In this document: one piece after another, positions 43,765-53,900 of the stretch
Layout: each line of letters begins with the position of its first letter
Position numbering within the stretch: the first letter of the stretch is position 1
NCBI GenBank assembly: GCA_012103255.1
Contig: WLXD01000002.1
Location: 496,001 to 560,000, forward strand
DNA length: 64,000 nt
Direction of reading: 5' to 3'
DNA from: Acidobacteriota bacterium
Lineage (GTDB): Bacteria; Acidobacteriota; UBA890; WLXD01
Notes under the pieces: model-generated
Told to the model about the DNA's origin: nothing
Seen by the model: only the letters and a program-made list of their open reading frames with translations
Database searches by the model: none
Made by a program: the position numbers and the translations under genes

Positions 43765-44171
43765 CAGCGATCCTCCAGCCGGTACACGAACTTGAGTCCG
43801 GACCAATCGTCGTCCACCGCGCAGATCTTCACGTCCACCAGGCCGGCGTGGATACCGGCGGAGCGGATATCGGCCTCGGCAACTTCCGTGCTAAGGCTCG
43901 ACGCCTTCTTCGGCCATGACATCCAGAGCATGCCCTGCGGCCCCAGCGACGATTTGAGGGCCGGCAGCCGGTCGCGGAGTCGGCGAGCGCGGCGCACGAA
44001 GAAATGAACGAAGTCCATATCACCACCCGGCCGCTTCAGGAGACTCAACGGCTCCGGCAACGGACCCAACAGATCTCCGTAGTGGGCGGGCGCGTTGACG
44101 AAGCACGCTTTCATGCCCGACTTGAGCCCGAGCTTCTTGATGAGCGGTGTTCCCGAATATCCTGCTGGCAA
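43761..44171 (-). CDS. DUF3052 protein
   Basis: 136 residues. It has the DUF3052 pattern: 'AGYSGTPLIKKLGLKSGMKA' at the start, 'MDFVHFFVRRARRLRDRLPALK' near 53-74, and 'GMLWMSWPKKASSL.T.V.E.DIR..G...GLVDVKICAVDD.WSGLKFV' at the end. The family is small, widespread and of unknown function; the conserved 'LWMSWPKK' is its hallmark. Its stop overlaps the start of the hydrolase gene. The divergent ATPase gene starts 89 bases away. Confidence 0.9.
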   Translation of the reverse strand: MPAGYSGTPLIKKLGLKSGMKACFVNAPAHYGDLLGPLPEPLSLLKRPGGDMDFVHFFVRRARRLRDRLPALKSSLGPQGMLWMSWPKKASSLSTEVAEADIRSAGIHAGLVDVKICAVDDDWSGLKFVYRLEDRW

Positions 44172-44260
44172 CGGACCCTCCGACTTCGGCGCGGCGTTGT
44201 GGAAGAATAGTGCGGCCCCTTAGATTTGGGAACCTGAATCGTCGGACCACGGGAGTTCCA

Positions 44261-46693
44261 ATGCACCCTGATCCCGCCGCCTTCGAGAAACTCGGCGCCT
44301 TCTACCTCGGCCGCCAGTACGACCTTCAGGCGGATCGCCTGCTGGACGACCTCCTTCTGTACGACAGCAAGGACCTGACGACCCACGCCATGTGTGTCGG
44401 CATGACCGGCAGCGGCAAGACCGGGCTGTGCGTGTCCTTGCTGGAGGAGGCGGCCCTCGACGGCGTGCCTGCTCTGGTGATCGACCCGAAGGGCGATCTC
44501 ACGAATCTGCTGCTCACCTTTCCTCAGCTACGTGCCAACGACTTCCAGCCCTGGGTTGATCCGTCGGAGGCTCAGCGGCGTGGACAGACCGTCAAGGAAT
44601 TTGCGGGGGCTCAGGCCAAGCTCTGGCGCGAGGGGCTGGCGGACTGGGGTCAGACAGGCGACCGCATCGCACGGCTCCGGGAGGCTGCCGACTTCAATAT
44701 CTACACGCCAGGCTCCGAGGCTGGCCGACCGCTGTCCATTCTGTCCTCGTTCGGCGCGCCGCCCGAAGCCGTGCGCAACGACCTGGACGCTTTCCGCGAA
44801 CAGGTTTCGAGCGCCGCGACTGGGCTTCTCGCCCTCCTCGGGCTCGAAGCAGACCCGCTCCGTTCCCGTGAGCACATCCTCGTGTCGACGCTCATCGAAA
44901 CACTCTGGCGAGCGGGTACCGATGTGGATCTCGGGCGCCTGATCCAACTCATTCAATCGCCGCCGATTGATCGGATTGGGGCTCTCGATCTGGAATCGTT
45001 CTATCCCGCCGACGACCGCTTCGAGCTGGCGTTGCGGCTCAACAACCTGCTGGCGGCGCCAGGCTTTGCAAGCTGGATGACGGGTGAGCCATTCGACATC
45101 CAACACCTGCTCTATTCACCCGACGGCAAGCCTCGGGTCTCGGTGTTGTACATCGCCCACCTTCCGGAATCAGAGCGCATGTTCGTGGTGACGCAGGCGC
45201 TCAATCGCATGCTCGCGTGGATGCGATCGCGGTCGGGAACCTCGAGTCTGCGCGCGCTGCTCTATATGGACGAGATTTTCGGGTACATGCCGCCGGTCGC
45301 TGAGCCACCGTCGAAACGACCGTTGCTCACGCTGCTGAAACAGGCTCGCGCCTTCGGCATTGGCACCGTGCTGGCGACGCAGAATCCTGTCGATCTCGAC
45401 TACAAGGGCCTGTCCAACATGGGGACGTGGTTCCTCGGACGCCTCCAAACCGAACGCGACAAGCGCCGCGTGCTCGACGGCCTCGAGGGCGTCGCGGCCA
45501 CGGCGAGTGGGAGTTTCGATCGCGGCGCGATGGAGGAGACTCTGGCGGGTCTCGGCAAGCGGCGATTTCTGATGCACAACGTCCACGAATCGGCACCGGT
45601 CGTCTTCCATACGCGGTGGGCTATGTCATACCTCCGTGGGCCGCTCACGCGCAATCAGATCAAGGGGCTGCAACCGCAGGCCGCGGCTACAGCAGCGCCG
45701 GCGGGCCCATCGCCATCCACGCCGCCGCCGGCGCCTGTCGCGGCGCCCGCCCCGCCCAAGGCCGCGAAGCCGGTGCTGGAACCCGGCATCAAGCAAGTCT
45801 TCGTCCCGGCACGGCTGCCTGCGACCGGTGCAAACGTCACGAACGTGCCGCACCTGATCTCGGTGGCCGAGGTTCACTTCGTAGACACGCGGAAAGGTCT
45901 GCAGGCGTCAGAGGAAATCACTGCGCTGGTCGAACTCGAGCCGGACGTCGAACGTCCCGAATGGGACTCTGCACGACTCCTGGATCTCGGAGCGCGTGAC
46001 CTGCGGAAACGAGGAACGGCCGGTGCTGCCTTTGGCGAATTGCCCGCAGCGGCAGCGCGGCCGCGCACGTACGCCAGCTGGCAGAAGCAATTCCGCGACT
46101 GGGCCTATCGGACCCGTCGGTACGATCTGCACCACTGCGCCGAGCTCGAAGCCTATTCCGAACCCGGCGAAGGCGGCGCAGAGTTCAGGATTCGGCTCTC
46201 AGAGAAGGCGCGCGAGGCCCGCGACCTCGCGGTCTCCAAGCTCCGTACGAAATACGACAAGCGATTCGCCACCCTCCGCGAGCGTATTCGCAAGGCAGAA
46301 CAGACCGTGGACCGGGAAAAGGAGCAAGCATCGGGTGCGGCCATGCAGACGGCCATCAACCTCGGCTCCACGCTGCTGTCGGCCGTCCTCGGCCGGAGTG
46401 CACTGGGTCGCGCTTCGTCGACCGCGCGCGGCGCCGGCTACGCCATGCGGCAGCGTCAGGACGTCGGCCGCGCGCGAGAGAACCTGTCGCGCTACGAGGC
46501 TGATCTGGCCGATCTCGAAACGGAGTTCGACGACGCCGTGGCCGATGTCCGTGACCAGTACGATCCATCGCGGCTCGAACTCACCACCTTCGAGTTGAAG
46601 CCTCGGCGGACCGACATCGATGTCCGCGCGTTCGCGCTGGCATGGATCCCCTGCGAGGAAAGCGAGGGCGGACGGCTGACGCCGCTGGTCTAG
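44261..46693 (+). CDS. HerA/DUF87-type ATPase with coiled-coil C-terminus
   Basis: 810 residues from the ATG at 44261 (GGGAG upstream); an in-frame start at 44147 lies inside the divergent DUF3052 gene. Walker A 'GMTGSGKTGLCVSLLEEA' lies near 46-63, followed at once by 'ALVIDPKGDLTNLLLTFP', a mark of HerA-like DNA-pumping ATPases. Walker B is 'ALLYMDEIFGYMPP' near 335-348; 'VLATQNPVDLDYKGLSNMGTW' is sensor-like. An Ala/Pro-rich linker near 485-520 leads to a C-terminal domain with long charged helices (about 600-740) and a Gly/Ala-rich segment. The biological role is unknown. The last base pairs are shared with the convergent pseudokinase gene (CTAG). Confidence 0.83.
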   Translation: MHPDPAAFEKLGAFYLGRQYDLQADRLLDDLLLYDSKDLTTHAMCVGMTGSGKTGLCVSLLEEAALDGVPALVIDPKGDLTNLLLTFPQLRANDFQPWVDPSEAQRRGQTVKEFAGAQAKLWREGLADWGQTGDRIARLREAADFNIYTPGSEAGRPLSILSSFGAPPEAVRNDLDAFREQVSSAATGLLALLGLEADPLRSREHILVSTLIETLWRAGTDVDLGRLIQLIQSPPIDRIGALDLESFYPADDRFELALRLNNLLAAPGFASWMTGEPFDIQHLLYSPDGKPRVSVLYIAHLPESERMFVVTQALNRMLAWMRSRSGTSSLRALLYMDEIFGYMPPVAEPPSKRPLLTLLKQARAFGIGTVLATQNPVDLDYKGLSNMGTWFLGRLQTERDKRRVLDGLEGVAATASGSFDRGAMEETLAGLGKRRFLMHNVHESAPVVFHTRWAMSYLRGPLTRNQIKGLQPQAAATAAPAGPSPSTPPPAPVAAPAPPKAAKPVLEPGIKQVFVPARLPATGANVTNVPHLISVAEVHFVDTRKGLQASEEITALVELEPDVERPEWDSARLLDLGARDLRKRGTAGAAFGELPAAAARPRTYASWQKQFRDWAYRTRRYDLHHCAELEAYSEPGEGGAEFRIRLSEKAREARDLAVSKLRTKYDKRFATLRERIRKAEQTVDREKEQASGAAMQTAINLGSTLLSAVLGRSALGRASSTARGAGYAMRQRQDVGRARENLSRYEADLADLETEFDDAVADVRDQYDPSRLELTTFELKPRRTDIDVRAFALAWIPCEESEGGRLTPLV

Positions 46694-48183
46694 TCGCTGC
46701 CGTCCACGGGACGCCAGGTCTTGTCCATCATCGGGTGGAGCTTGAGGCTGGTGGAGTCCACCACAGCCCCATCGCGCATCAATTCCACGAGAACCTCATC
46801 GCCGGCACGCCCGGCCACGGTCACCTCTGCGGGCGCGGGGCCAGCGTAGCGACCGTCGACCCGCAGCCAGCCCGCGCGCTCAACCTGCACGGAAAAATCC
46901 CACTGCGGGACGACGCGCTCACCCCACTCCTGCTCATCGAGCGTCGATTGCTCAGCATTGCCGCGCCATTCGGCGAGATAGGCCTCGCGCATCATGTGGG
47001 CAGGCACACGCTCCGGTGAGCGTCCACGCAGATAGCTAAGAAACCGTCCAATCCTGTCCCGCATACGCGGCGACGTCGGTGCGGCGAGAGCCTCGGCCGA
47101 GCTCATCGGGTCGGGCATGGTCACCGGGCGGGGCTCGGGCGTATCGGTGGAGACGTCGCTGACTGGGAGCCGCAGGGGCTCGGGCTCGGGCTCGGGCTCG
47201 ACAGGATCCGGATCGGGCACCGACGTCAACGCGGGGCGCGGAGCGTCGGCCTCCTCGAGCGGCGGTTGAGGCTTGATCTCGAAGACCTGGTGTCCAGGCC
47301 GGAACCACTGCAACACAGGCTCAGCGGAAGCTGGAGGCACATTGAGTTCATCGTTGGCGACCACGCGGAGCGCAGCTACAAGCTGCGCACAGTTCGAGTA
47401 GCGATCGTCGGGTTCGGTCGCAAGCGCTCTGGCGAACACCACGTCCCACCCCTCGGGCAGGCCTGGCTCTTGGGAACTGAGCGTGGCGGGCTCGCCGTAG
47501 ACGGTCGCGTAGGCGTACTCGGTCGCGGTCGTGGCGGTGTGCGGCCAGGCGCCGGTCAGAATCCGATACCCCATGGCAGCGAGCGAGTACTGGTTCGACG
47601 CCGCGCGCTGTCGCAGCCCCAGGACCACCTCGGGTGCTACGCACGCCATTTCTTCGATCGAGAACGACGAGGCCATCACTGCCTCGGCGGATCGCCCAAG
47701 CAGCAGCGTGTCCGCGAAGCGAATCTCTCCGTCCTCGGTTACCAGGACGGTTTCGGGGCGGAGCGCTCGATGCACCAGATCGTTGGCGTGCAGGGTATCC
47801 AGCGCCACCGCGATCTCCGTTAGTAGCTCCATCGCGAAGTCCGGAGGCAAGGCCTGCCGAGCGATCAACTCGGAGAGCGCGCACGCCGGAAGCTCCTCGC
47901 TTACTACCCAGGCATGATCGCCCGCGCGGCCGCTACGGCAGATCGGCACGATGTGCGGCGAACTCGCCCGATGTCGTCGCACATCCTCTTCGAACTCGGA
48001 GAACCAGCGATCGAGCTGTTCTGTAGTGGGCGCCCCCGTAGGCGAATACATGCGGGCGCGCAGCGGTCTGCTTTCGCTGGGCGCGCGTACCGAGCACACC
48101 CCTCCGTGAGCGTTCACACGGGGCTCGTCGAATACGCGGAAGCCACGCAGTGCGTCCCAATCGGGATCTAGATGGTTACTCAT
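46690..48183 (-). CDS. Serine/threonine pseudokinase with C-terminal PEGA-like domain
   Basis: 497 residues. Residues 20-285 have the layout of a bacterial Ser/Thr kinase: 'LLTEIAVALDTLHANDLVH', then a catalytic loop HRALRPETV where A141 replaces the essential Asp of HRD. The DFG motif reads ADT (158-160), and the ATP-binding Lys position appears to be Arg ('LRARMYS' near 42). The APE-like 'CVAPEVVLG' is kept. Residues 310-360 are a Pro/Glu-rich linker with repeats of PEPE. Residues 430-490 look like a PEGA domain ('GWLRVDGRYAGPAPAEVTVAG'). All three catalytic residues changed, so I call it a pseudokinase. A PP2C phosphatase gene is divergent, 175 bases away. Confidence 0.82.
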   Translation of the reverse strand: MSNHLDPDWDALRGFRVFDEPRVNAHGGVCSVRAPSESRPLRARMYSPTGAPTTEQLDRWFSEFEEDVRRHRASSPHIVPICRSGRAGDHAWVVSEELPACALSELIARQALPPDFAMELLTEIAVALDTLHANDLVHRALRPETVLVTEDGEIRFADTLLLGRSAEAVMASSFSIEEMACVAPEVVLGLRQRAASNQYSLAAMGYRILTGAWPHTATTATEYAYATVYGEPATLSSQEPGLPEGWDVVFARALATEPDDRYSNCAQLVAALRVVANDELNVPPASAEPVLQWFRPGHQVFEIKPQPPLEEADAPRPALTSVPDPDPVEPEPEPEPLRLPVSDVSTDTPEPRPVTMPDPMSSAEALAAPTSPRMRDRIGRFLSYLRGRSPERVPAHMMREAYLAEWRGNAEQSTLDEQEWGERVVPQWDFSVQVERAGWLRVDGRYAGPAPAEVTVAGRAGDEVLVELMRDGAVVDSTSLKLHPMMDKTWRPVDGSD

Positions 48184-48358
48184 AGGTCTCTACCTGGCAC
48201 AGAGGGTGACAACTCCCGGGAGAAGTGACAAGGGTTGTGCCCGGATGTCCGCTCCAGTCCACGTCCAGGAGCGGCAACCAGGTGACAACTCGGCCCGCGC
48301 CCGCATGCGGCGGCGATCCGATACAATCGCCCGGTTCCCAAGACGCCACGAGAGACGC

Positions 48359-49093
48359 ATGACCCTCGCCGAAATCACCGCAATCGACGTCGGCTACCAA
48401 ACCGCCGTCGGACGAGTCCGCGATCACAACGAGGACTCGCTGAAGGTAGTGCGCGACCACTCCCTGTTTGCTGTCGCGGACGGCATGGGCGGCCATCTGG
48501 CGGGCGAGCGCGCCAGCGCTCTGGCAGTGGAAGTTCTGCAGGAGCAGGTCACCGCAATCGAAACGGCGGTGGACGGCGAGACGATGCACACCGCGCTGAC
48601 CGAGGCCAACGCGGCCATTTTTCGTGAGTCAGTGGAGAAGCCCGAGCGCCGCGGTATGGGCACCACGATGACTGCTCTTTATCTCGGGCCCACTGCCTAC
48701 TGGATCGGACACGTAGGGGACTCGCGCGCGTGGCGAATTCGAAACAACGTGGGCGAACAGATCACGGAAGACCACTCCGTTGTATGGGAACAGATGCGCG
48801 CTGGACTGATAACGGCGGAGCAGGCTGAGCGGCACCCGATGCGCAACGTGCTCACACGGAGCGTCGGGAACCTCCCGGAAGTGGAGGTCGACGTGTTGAC
48901 TGGTGGAATCCAGCGTGGAGATATCTGGGTGCTCGGGACCGACGGCATGACTCAGGTATTCGACCAGAATCGAATCGCCGAGGTCGTTGCCGCTTCGAGT
49001 AACGCCCAACAGGCCGCCGAGCAGATGGTCGACATCGCCGTGGCCGAAGACGGCAGCGACAACGTTAGTGTCGTCGTCGTTCACTGCGGCTGA
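48359..49093 (+). CDS. PP2C-family serine/threonine phosphatase
   Basis: 244 residues from the ATG at 48359. Metal-binding motifs are all present: 'VRDHNEDSL' near the N-terminus, 'FAVADGMGGHLAGE', 'RRGMGTTMTALYL', 'IGHVGDSRAWRI', 'LGTDGMTQVF' and 'DGSDNVSVVVV'. This is a Stp1/PrpC-like enzyme that removes phosphate from Ser/Thr with Mn or Mg. PP2C genes usually neighbour an active kinase; here the neighbour is a pseudokinase, so the kinase it opposes must be encoded elsewhere or the pair works another way. The minus-strand MutS-like gene begins two bases after its stop. Confidence 0.94.
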   Translation: MTLAEITAIDVGYQTAVGRVRDHNEDSLKVVRDHSLFAVADGMGGHLAGERASALAVEVLQEQVTAIETAVDGETMHTALTEANAAIFRESVEKPERRGMGTTMTALYLGPTAYWIGHVGDSRAWRIRNNVGEQITEDHSVVWEQMRAGLITAEQAERHPMRNVLTRSVGNLPEVEVDVLTGGIQRGDIWVLGTDGMTQVFDQNRIAEVVAASSNAQQAAEQMVDIAVAEDGSDNVSVVVVHCG

Positions 49094-49094
49094 C

Positions 49095-50750
49095 TCAGCT
49101 CCGCTCTCCCGCCTCCACTGAATCGGCGCCGACCGCACTTTCCTGCCGAGCAAGTCTTGCGTTGATCTCCTCGGTGAGCCGCTCGAAATCCACGCCGAGC
49201 CGACGTGCGGTCTCCGTCGCCATCGAAGTGTTGGCCACCCCGTCGATGAACTGATACGTCGACGTTTCGCCTTCCATCTGTACTTGCAGAAAGTGCGTCG
49301 CCTCGACACTCCCGTTGGCGGCGAGTTCGCGAGCGAGGTCGAGGAAGTGCGTGGTGATGAACGCGCGCGGTGACAACTGCACTAGCAAACGCAGCACCAT
49401 CAGCACAATCTCGGCGGCCTCCGACGGATTCGTACCGGAGCAAAGCTCGTCGAGCAGCACCATCGAGTTCGGACGGATGTGCTCGAACAACGATCGGATG
49501 CGCAAGAGCTCGGTGCCGAGCCGACCCTCAACCTGGTCGGCTCGATCACTTTGCACGAGCGACGCAAACTCGCCCTGGACCATCGGCACTTCTGCCGAAC
49601 TGGCCGGCACGTAGAGGCCGTTCTGCGCAAGAAGTTGAGACAAGCCCACGCCCTGCAAGAGGCGCGTCTTGCCGCCGGAGTTCGGCCCGGTCACCACGCA
49701 TACCGACGCCGAAGTCTCGAGGCTGAGGTCACACGGCACGGGCGACTCGTCCTGCGCCAGAAGCAGAGGATTAAACAACCGGTCGTAGCGCAGCGGCCCG
49801 GTTTCCGTGACTTCTGCGAGGCTCACGTCGAGGCCTCTTTGTCGCGCCGTATCGGCGAACGACCGAGCGGTGAGATACACCTCCAGGTGTCCCACCAGCA
49901 GTGACACCTGGGCCAGTGCCGGCGCGTTCTTGAGGTAGACGTCCACGATCACGCGATTCACGACCTCGCGTGCACTCATCGGATATCCACGCCAGAACAG
50001 GCTGGCCATCTCACGCCAACGCGTCAGGGGGCGCTTGTAGAACCGGTTGTCCCGAGCTTCTTCAAACTCGTCAATTTGCAGGTTCTTGATCCGACCGTCC
50101 GCGCCCAGACGCATCGAAAGCCGCACGGAGGCGAGGTCGTCTTCGAACGACAAGAGGTCCGAGAGGATCCGGTACTGACGCGTCTTCTTGATTGCCGCGC
50201 CGGCCTCGTGGATACGCCGGAGTCCGGACGAGCACGACCCAAAGTCGCTCTCCATCATCTCGATCACGGTGGCGCATTGAGCCAGCACCCGCAGGCGGTC
50301 CGGGGTGTTGTCGACACTCCGCTGCGTGTGCGCAGACTTGATCAGATCGAGAAGGTAGATCAGCTCCTGGTAGAGCTTCTCCGTATGCACCCGAATGTCA
50401 TCGTCCGACTCAAGCTCGCGCAGAATCTCCTGACGGAAACGAATCGTTTCGAGATCACCAGGCGGATTACCCAATACTCTGGCGAGGAATTCGCCGTGGG
50501 CGTTGTACCGCCGCCCGCCGAAGCGCAGCCGACTGAACCCGGCCACGAACTCCTCCAGAAAGATCTCGCTCGCATAAAGGTCGGCGTCCCAGGTGGACGT
50601 CTCCAGCGGTGCATCGCCCAGATTACGGTGGATCCGGGCCGTCTCATTGCTACCGAGGAATGCGAGACCGAGCAGTTCTTCGAGCAGCGCGTGATCGGGC
50701 GTCGCACGCTCCTGACCATGCAGGAGATCGGGGAGCGGAATCGTTGACAT
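49095..50750 (-). CDS. MutS-family ATPase lacking the mismatch-recognition domains
   Basis: 551 residues from the ATG at 50750; a GTG nine bases upstream is also possible. The C-terminal third is a MutS domain V ATPase: Walker A GPNSGGKT near 365, Walker B 'VLLDELCSGTNPSEAAEIVL' near 433-452 and the following 'FITTHFLDL'. The N-terminal 340 residues are helical, like the MutS lever region, but the mismatch-recognition domain (with its Phe-x-Glu) is absent. It is also unlike MutS2, because no Smr domain follows the ATPase. Similar proteins are annotated 'DNA mismatch repair protein' without known function. Near the HerA-like ATPase gene. Confidence 0.85.
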   Translation of the reverse strand: MSTIPLPDLLHGQERATPDHALLEELLGLAFLGSNETARIHRNLGDAPLETSTWDADLYASEIFLEEFVAGFSRLRFGGRRYNAHGEFLARVLGNPPGDLETIRFRQEILRELESDDDIRVHTEKLYQELIYLLDLIKSAHTQRSVDNTPDRLRVLAQCATVIEMMESDFGSCSSGLRRIHEAGAAIKKTRQYRILSDLLSFEDDLASVRLSMRLGADGRIKNLQIDEFEEARDNRFYKRPLTRWREMASLFWRGYPMSAREVVNRVIVDVYLKNAPALAQVSLLVGHLEVYLTARSFADTARQRGLDVSLAEVTETGPLRYDRLFNPLLLAQDESPVPCDLSLETSASVCVVTGPNSGGKTRLLQGVGLSQLLAQNGLYVPASSAEVPMVQGEFASLVQSDRADQVEGRLGTELLRIRSLFEHIRPNSMVLLDELCSGTNPSEAAEIVLMVLRLLVQLSPRAFITTHFLDLARELAANGSVEATHFLQVQMEGETSTYQFIDGVANTSMATETARRLGVDFERLTEEINARLARQESAVGADSVEAGERS

Positions 50751-50885
50751 GGGTCTCACAGGGTTGAGCTACGCTCCGGAACCAGGTCCCCGGAGTACAC
50801 CGTAGAGCGAAAAGACGCAGGAATCACGCTATCAAGATCAATAGGCTGTCGTCGAGTTCAGGGGGAAATGACTCTTAGTAGTTAG

Positions 50886-50900
50886 CGGAAACGCGTTCCG
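50886..50900. promoter_or_regulatory. Inverted repeat before the efflux operon
   Basis: CGGAA and TTCCG flank ACGCG (50886-50900), 97 bases before the RND start at 50997. The spacer 50751-50996 (246 bp) must contain the promoter of the efflux operon and of the divergent MutS-like gene. A dyad here could be a repressor site, but its arms are only 5 bp. The remaining sequence shows no clear promoter. Confidence 0.22.
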
Positions 50901-50996
50901 TCCCCGTAAACTCGCCGACAACTGGGTTTCTTGAGCATGAGCAGCGCGCTGTTCTGCACAGAACCACGACAACTCCCCTAAGGAACGTCAGCACCC

Positions 50997-53900
50997 ATGC
51001 GCTGGCTTATCGACTTTTCGGTGCGTCGCCCCGTGGCGATCGCCATGACGTACTGCGCGCTCGCGCTCCTTGCGTGGGCGTCATGGACGAACCTGCCCGT
51101 CGACGTGGTTCCGGAAGGGGAGTTCCCCGAACTCATCGTGAACACGTCCTGGGCGGGGGCGTCGCCGGAATCGATCCAGAGTCTCATCACGAGCCCCGTC
51201 GAGACGGTGGCGGTCACAATTCCCGGTGTCCACAAGGTTCTGTCGCAATCACGGCGCGGTGGCTCGGCGGTAACCGTTCAGTTCCTGGAAGACGCTGACC
51301 TGGACCTTGCACGCTTCGAACTCGCCGATCGGCTGAGTCTTCTCCAGGACGACCTTCCTCCCGCAGTTCAGGCGCCGCAGATCAGCACGATTCTGCCTTC
51401 GCAGTTTCAGGAACTCGCCGGCGGCGAGTTCTTCAGCTTCACGCTCAGAGCCCCTCGGTCGATCAACGAACTCCGCGTGGTCGCGAAAGAGGAGGTCCGC
51501 GATGCGCTGATCTCGGTGGCCGGCGTCGCGGACGTGAACGTGACCGGTGGCCAGGATCCTCACCTGCGTGTCACGTTGGACCCAGAGGCGCTGGAACTCT
51601 ACGGACTGACCGCCTGGCAGGTCGCCGGTGCGGTGCGCGAAGTGGAAGGCGAGTGGCCGGTGGGCCAGATCGACGTGGGCGGCACTGCCTTCACGTTGCG
51701 GATCGATCAGAAGCTCGAGAATCTTGATCCGCTCCGTCGACTTCCGTTGCAGCTGTACGGTGATCGCCTGGTGCTGCTCGACGACGTGGCCGACGTTCAG
51801 TTCGGATATGCAGAGGTGGAACAATTCAGCCGGGTGGACGGTGAACCGCTCATTTCCGTGCGGGTCGGGCGCAAACCCGGGACCGATGTGCTCGGCGTGG
51901 CCCGCGCTGTGCGCGCCGAACTCGCTGCGCTTCAGACCACCCTGCCGGCGGACATCACGTTCGAGGTCGTTACCGACGAGGCTGCCGACCTGGAGCAGGA
52001 GCTCGATCTGGTATCCCGGCGACTCATGGTCGTGCTCATTCTCGTTGCCGCCCTCCTCATCATCCTGCTCCGTGACCTCAGAAGCGCGCCGCTGCTGTTC
52101 ACATCGATCGGCGCGGCACTGGCGATCACCATCACCGCGCTCTATCACCTCGAAATTCCGGTAAATGTGCTCACGCTCACCGGCCTTGCGCTGGCGTTCG
52201 GCATGCTCGTCGACAATGCCGTGGTGGTGCTCGAGAACATCATGCGGCACCGGGAAAACGGCGAGGACTCCCAGACGGCCGCCCGACGTGGCACTTCAGA
52301 GGTGATCGTTCCGGTGCTCGCGGCGACGTTGACCACCGTCGGCGTCTTCTTCCCGTTTGTCTATTTCCAGGGCCGCATGCGCGACTACTTCACGCCGATG
52401 GCTCTGGCGATCACGTTCGCTCTCGGCGCGTCGCTGATCGTGGCCCTGACACTCACGCCCGCTGCCGCGGGGCGCGGATGGGTGGCCAAACGTGTTCGCG
52501 CCGGCTCCACTCGCCTCCCCTGGTTCCGATCCGGCCTCGGGCTCGGCCTTCGGCACCCGTACATCGTCGTACTGCTCGCGGTTGGTGCTCTCTACGGCAG
52601 CTATCACCTGTTCAACGAGAACGTCGCGCGTGGCAGCTTCTTCGGCTTCTGGGGCAATCGTGAACAGATCACGGTGAACGTGACATTGCAATCAGGCGCC
52701 GAGGCCACACGCACGGAACAGGCTATGCGGCCGTTCGAGGAGTACGTCCTCGGGCTACCAGACATCGAACGGGTCGAGCTCATCGTCAACAACAACCGGG
52801 GCACGATGCAGGTCAAGTTCCCTGCGGAGATGGAGGTGACCCAGTATCCGCTGGTGGTCAAGGACGAGATCATCACGATCGCGTCGCGCTACGCCGGCCT
52901 AAGGGTCTCGGTGTTCGGCTTCGACCAGAACGGCTATTCGTCGGGATTCAGCGGATCGAGCTGGATGAGCAGCCGCATCAAGCTATACGGCTACAACTAC
53001 GAGCAACTCGGCCTGATCGGTGAGGAGGTTGCCCGCATCGCCCGCCGGAGCGCCCGCGTCCGGGATTCTCAAGTGACGGCCGGCGGTTTCGGCTTCTGGC
53101 GCGACGAAGGCGGCGAGCTTGTGATGCGGGTACGCCGCGACATGCTCGCGCAGCACGGCCTCACGGTTACTGATCTACGCGCACAACTCGAGAGTTTGCT
53201 GTCCGGCAGAACGACGGCGGATCGACTCCGGGTCGGTGCGGACGAGTGGGATACTGCGATCAAGGTCGCCGGCGTGGAGCGTCGGGCCCTCAATGATGTG
53301 CTGCGAGCACCATTGCGCGGGGACAACAGTGGAACGCGGATCGGCGATTTCGTGACGGTGGGGATCCAGTCAGTCCCCGGCGTGATTACCCGCGAGGATC
53401 AGCGCTACGACCGCTATGTCCAGTGGGACTACCGAGGTTCGGGTCGAGCGGCGGAGGCCTATCGCAAGGCCATCTTCGAATCGCTCGAACTACCACCCGG
53501 CTACTCCGCTTCGCTCGAAGACGATCGCGCCTTCACCGATGAGGAGCGCGCCCAGACCCAGCAGGTTGCGACCTTGGCGCTGATCATCATCTTCATGGTG
53601 CTCGCGTCCTTGTATGAGTCTCTCTGGCAGCCCTTCATCGTCCTCCTCTCCGTGCCCGCCGCGATGATCGGCGTTTTCCTGATCTACTACCTAACGGAGG
53701 AACCGTTCGATGCGGCTGCCTCCATCGGGGTCGTGCTACTTGGAGGTATCGTCGTGAACAACGCGATTCTCCTCGTCGACCACATCAACCTTCGCCGGAA
53801 GGAGATGCCACTCGTCGAGGCGATCGTCGCCGGCACGGCCGAGCGCGTCCGACCCATCCTCATCACGTCGATCACGACCATCGGCGGCATGCTGCCGCTC

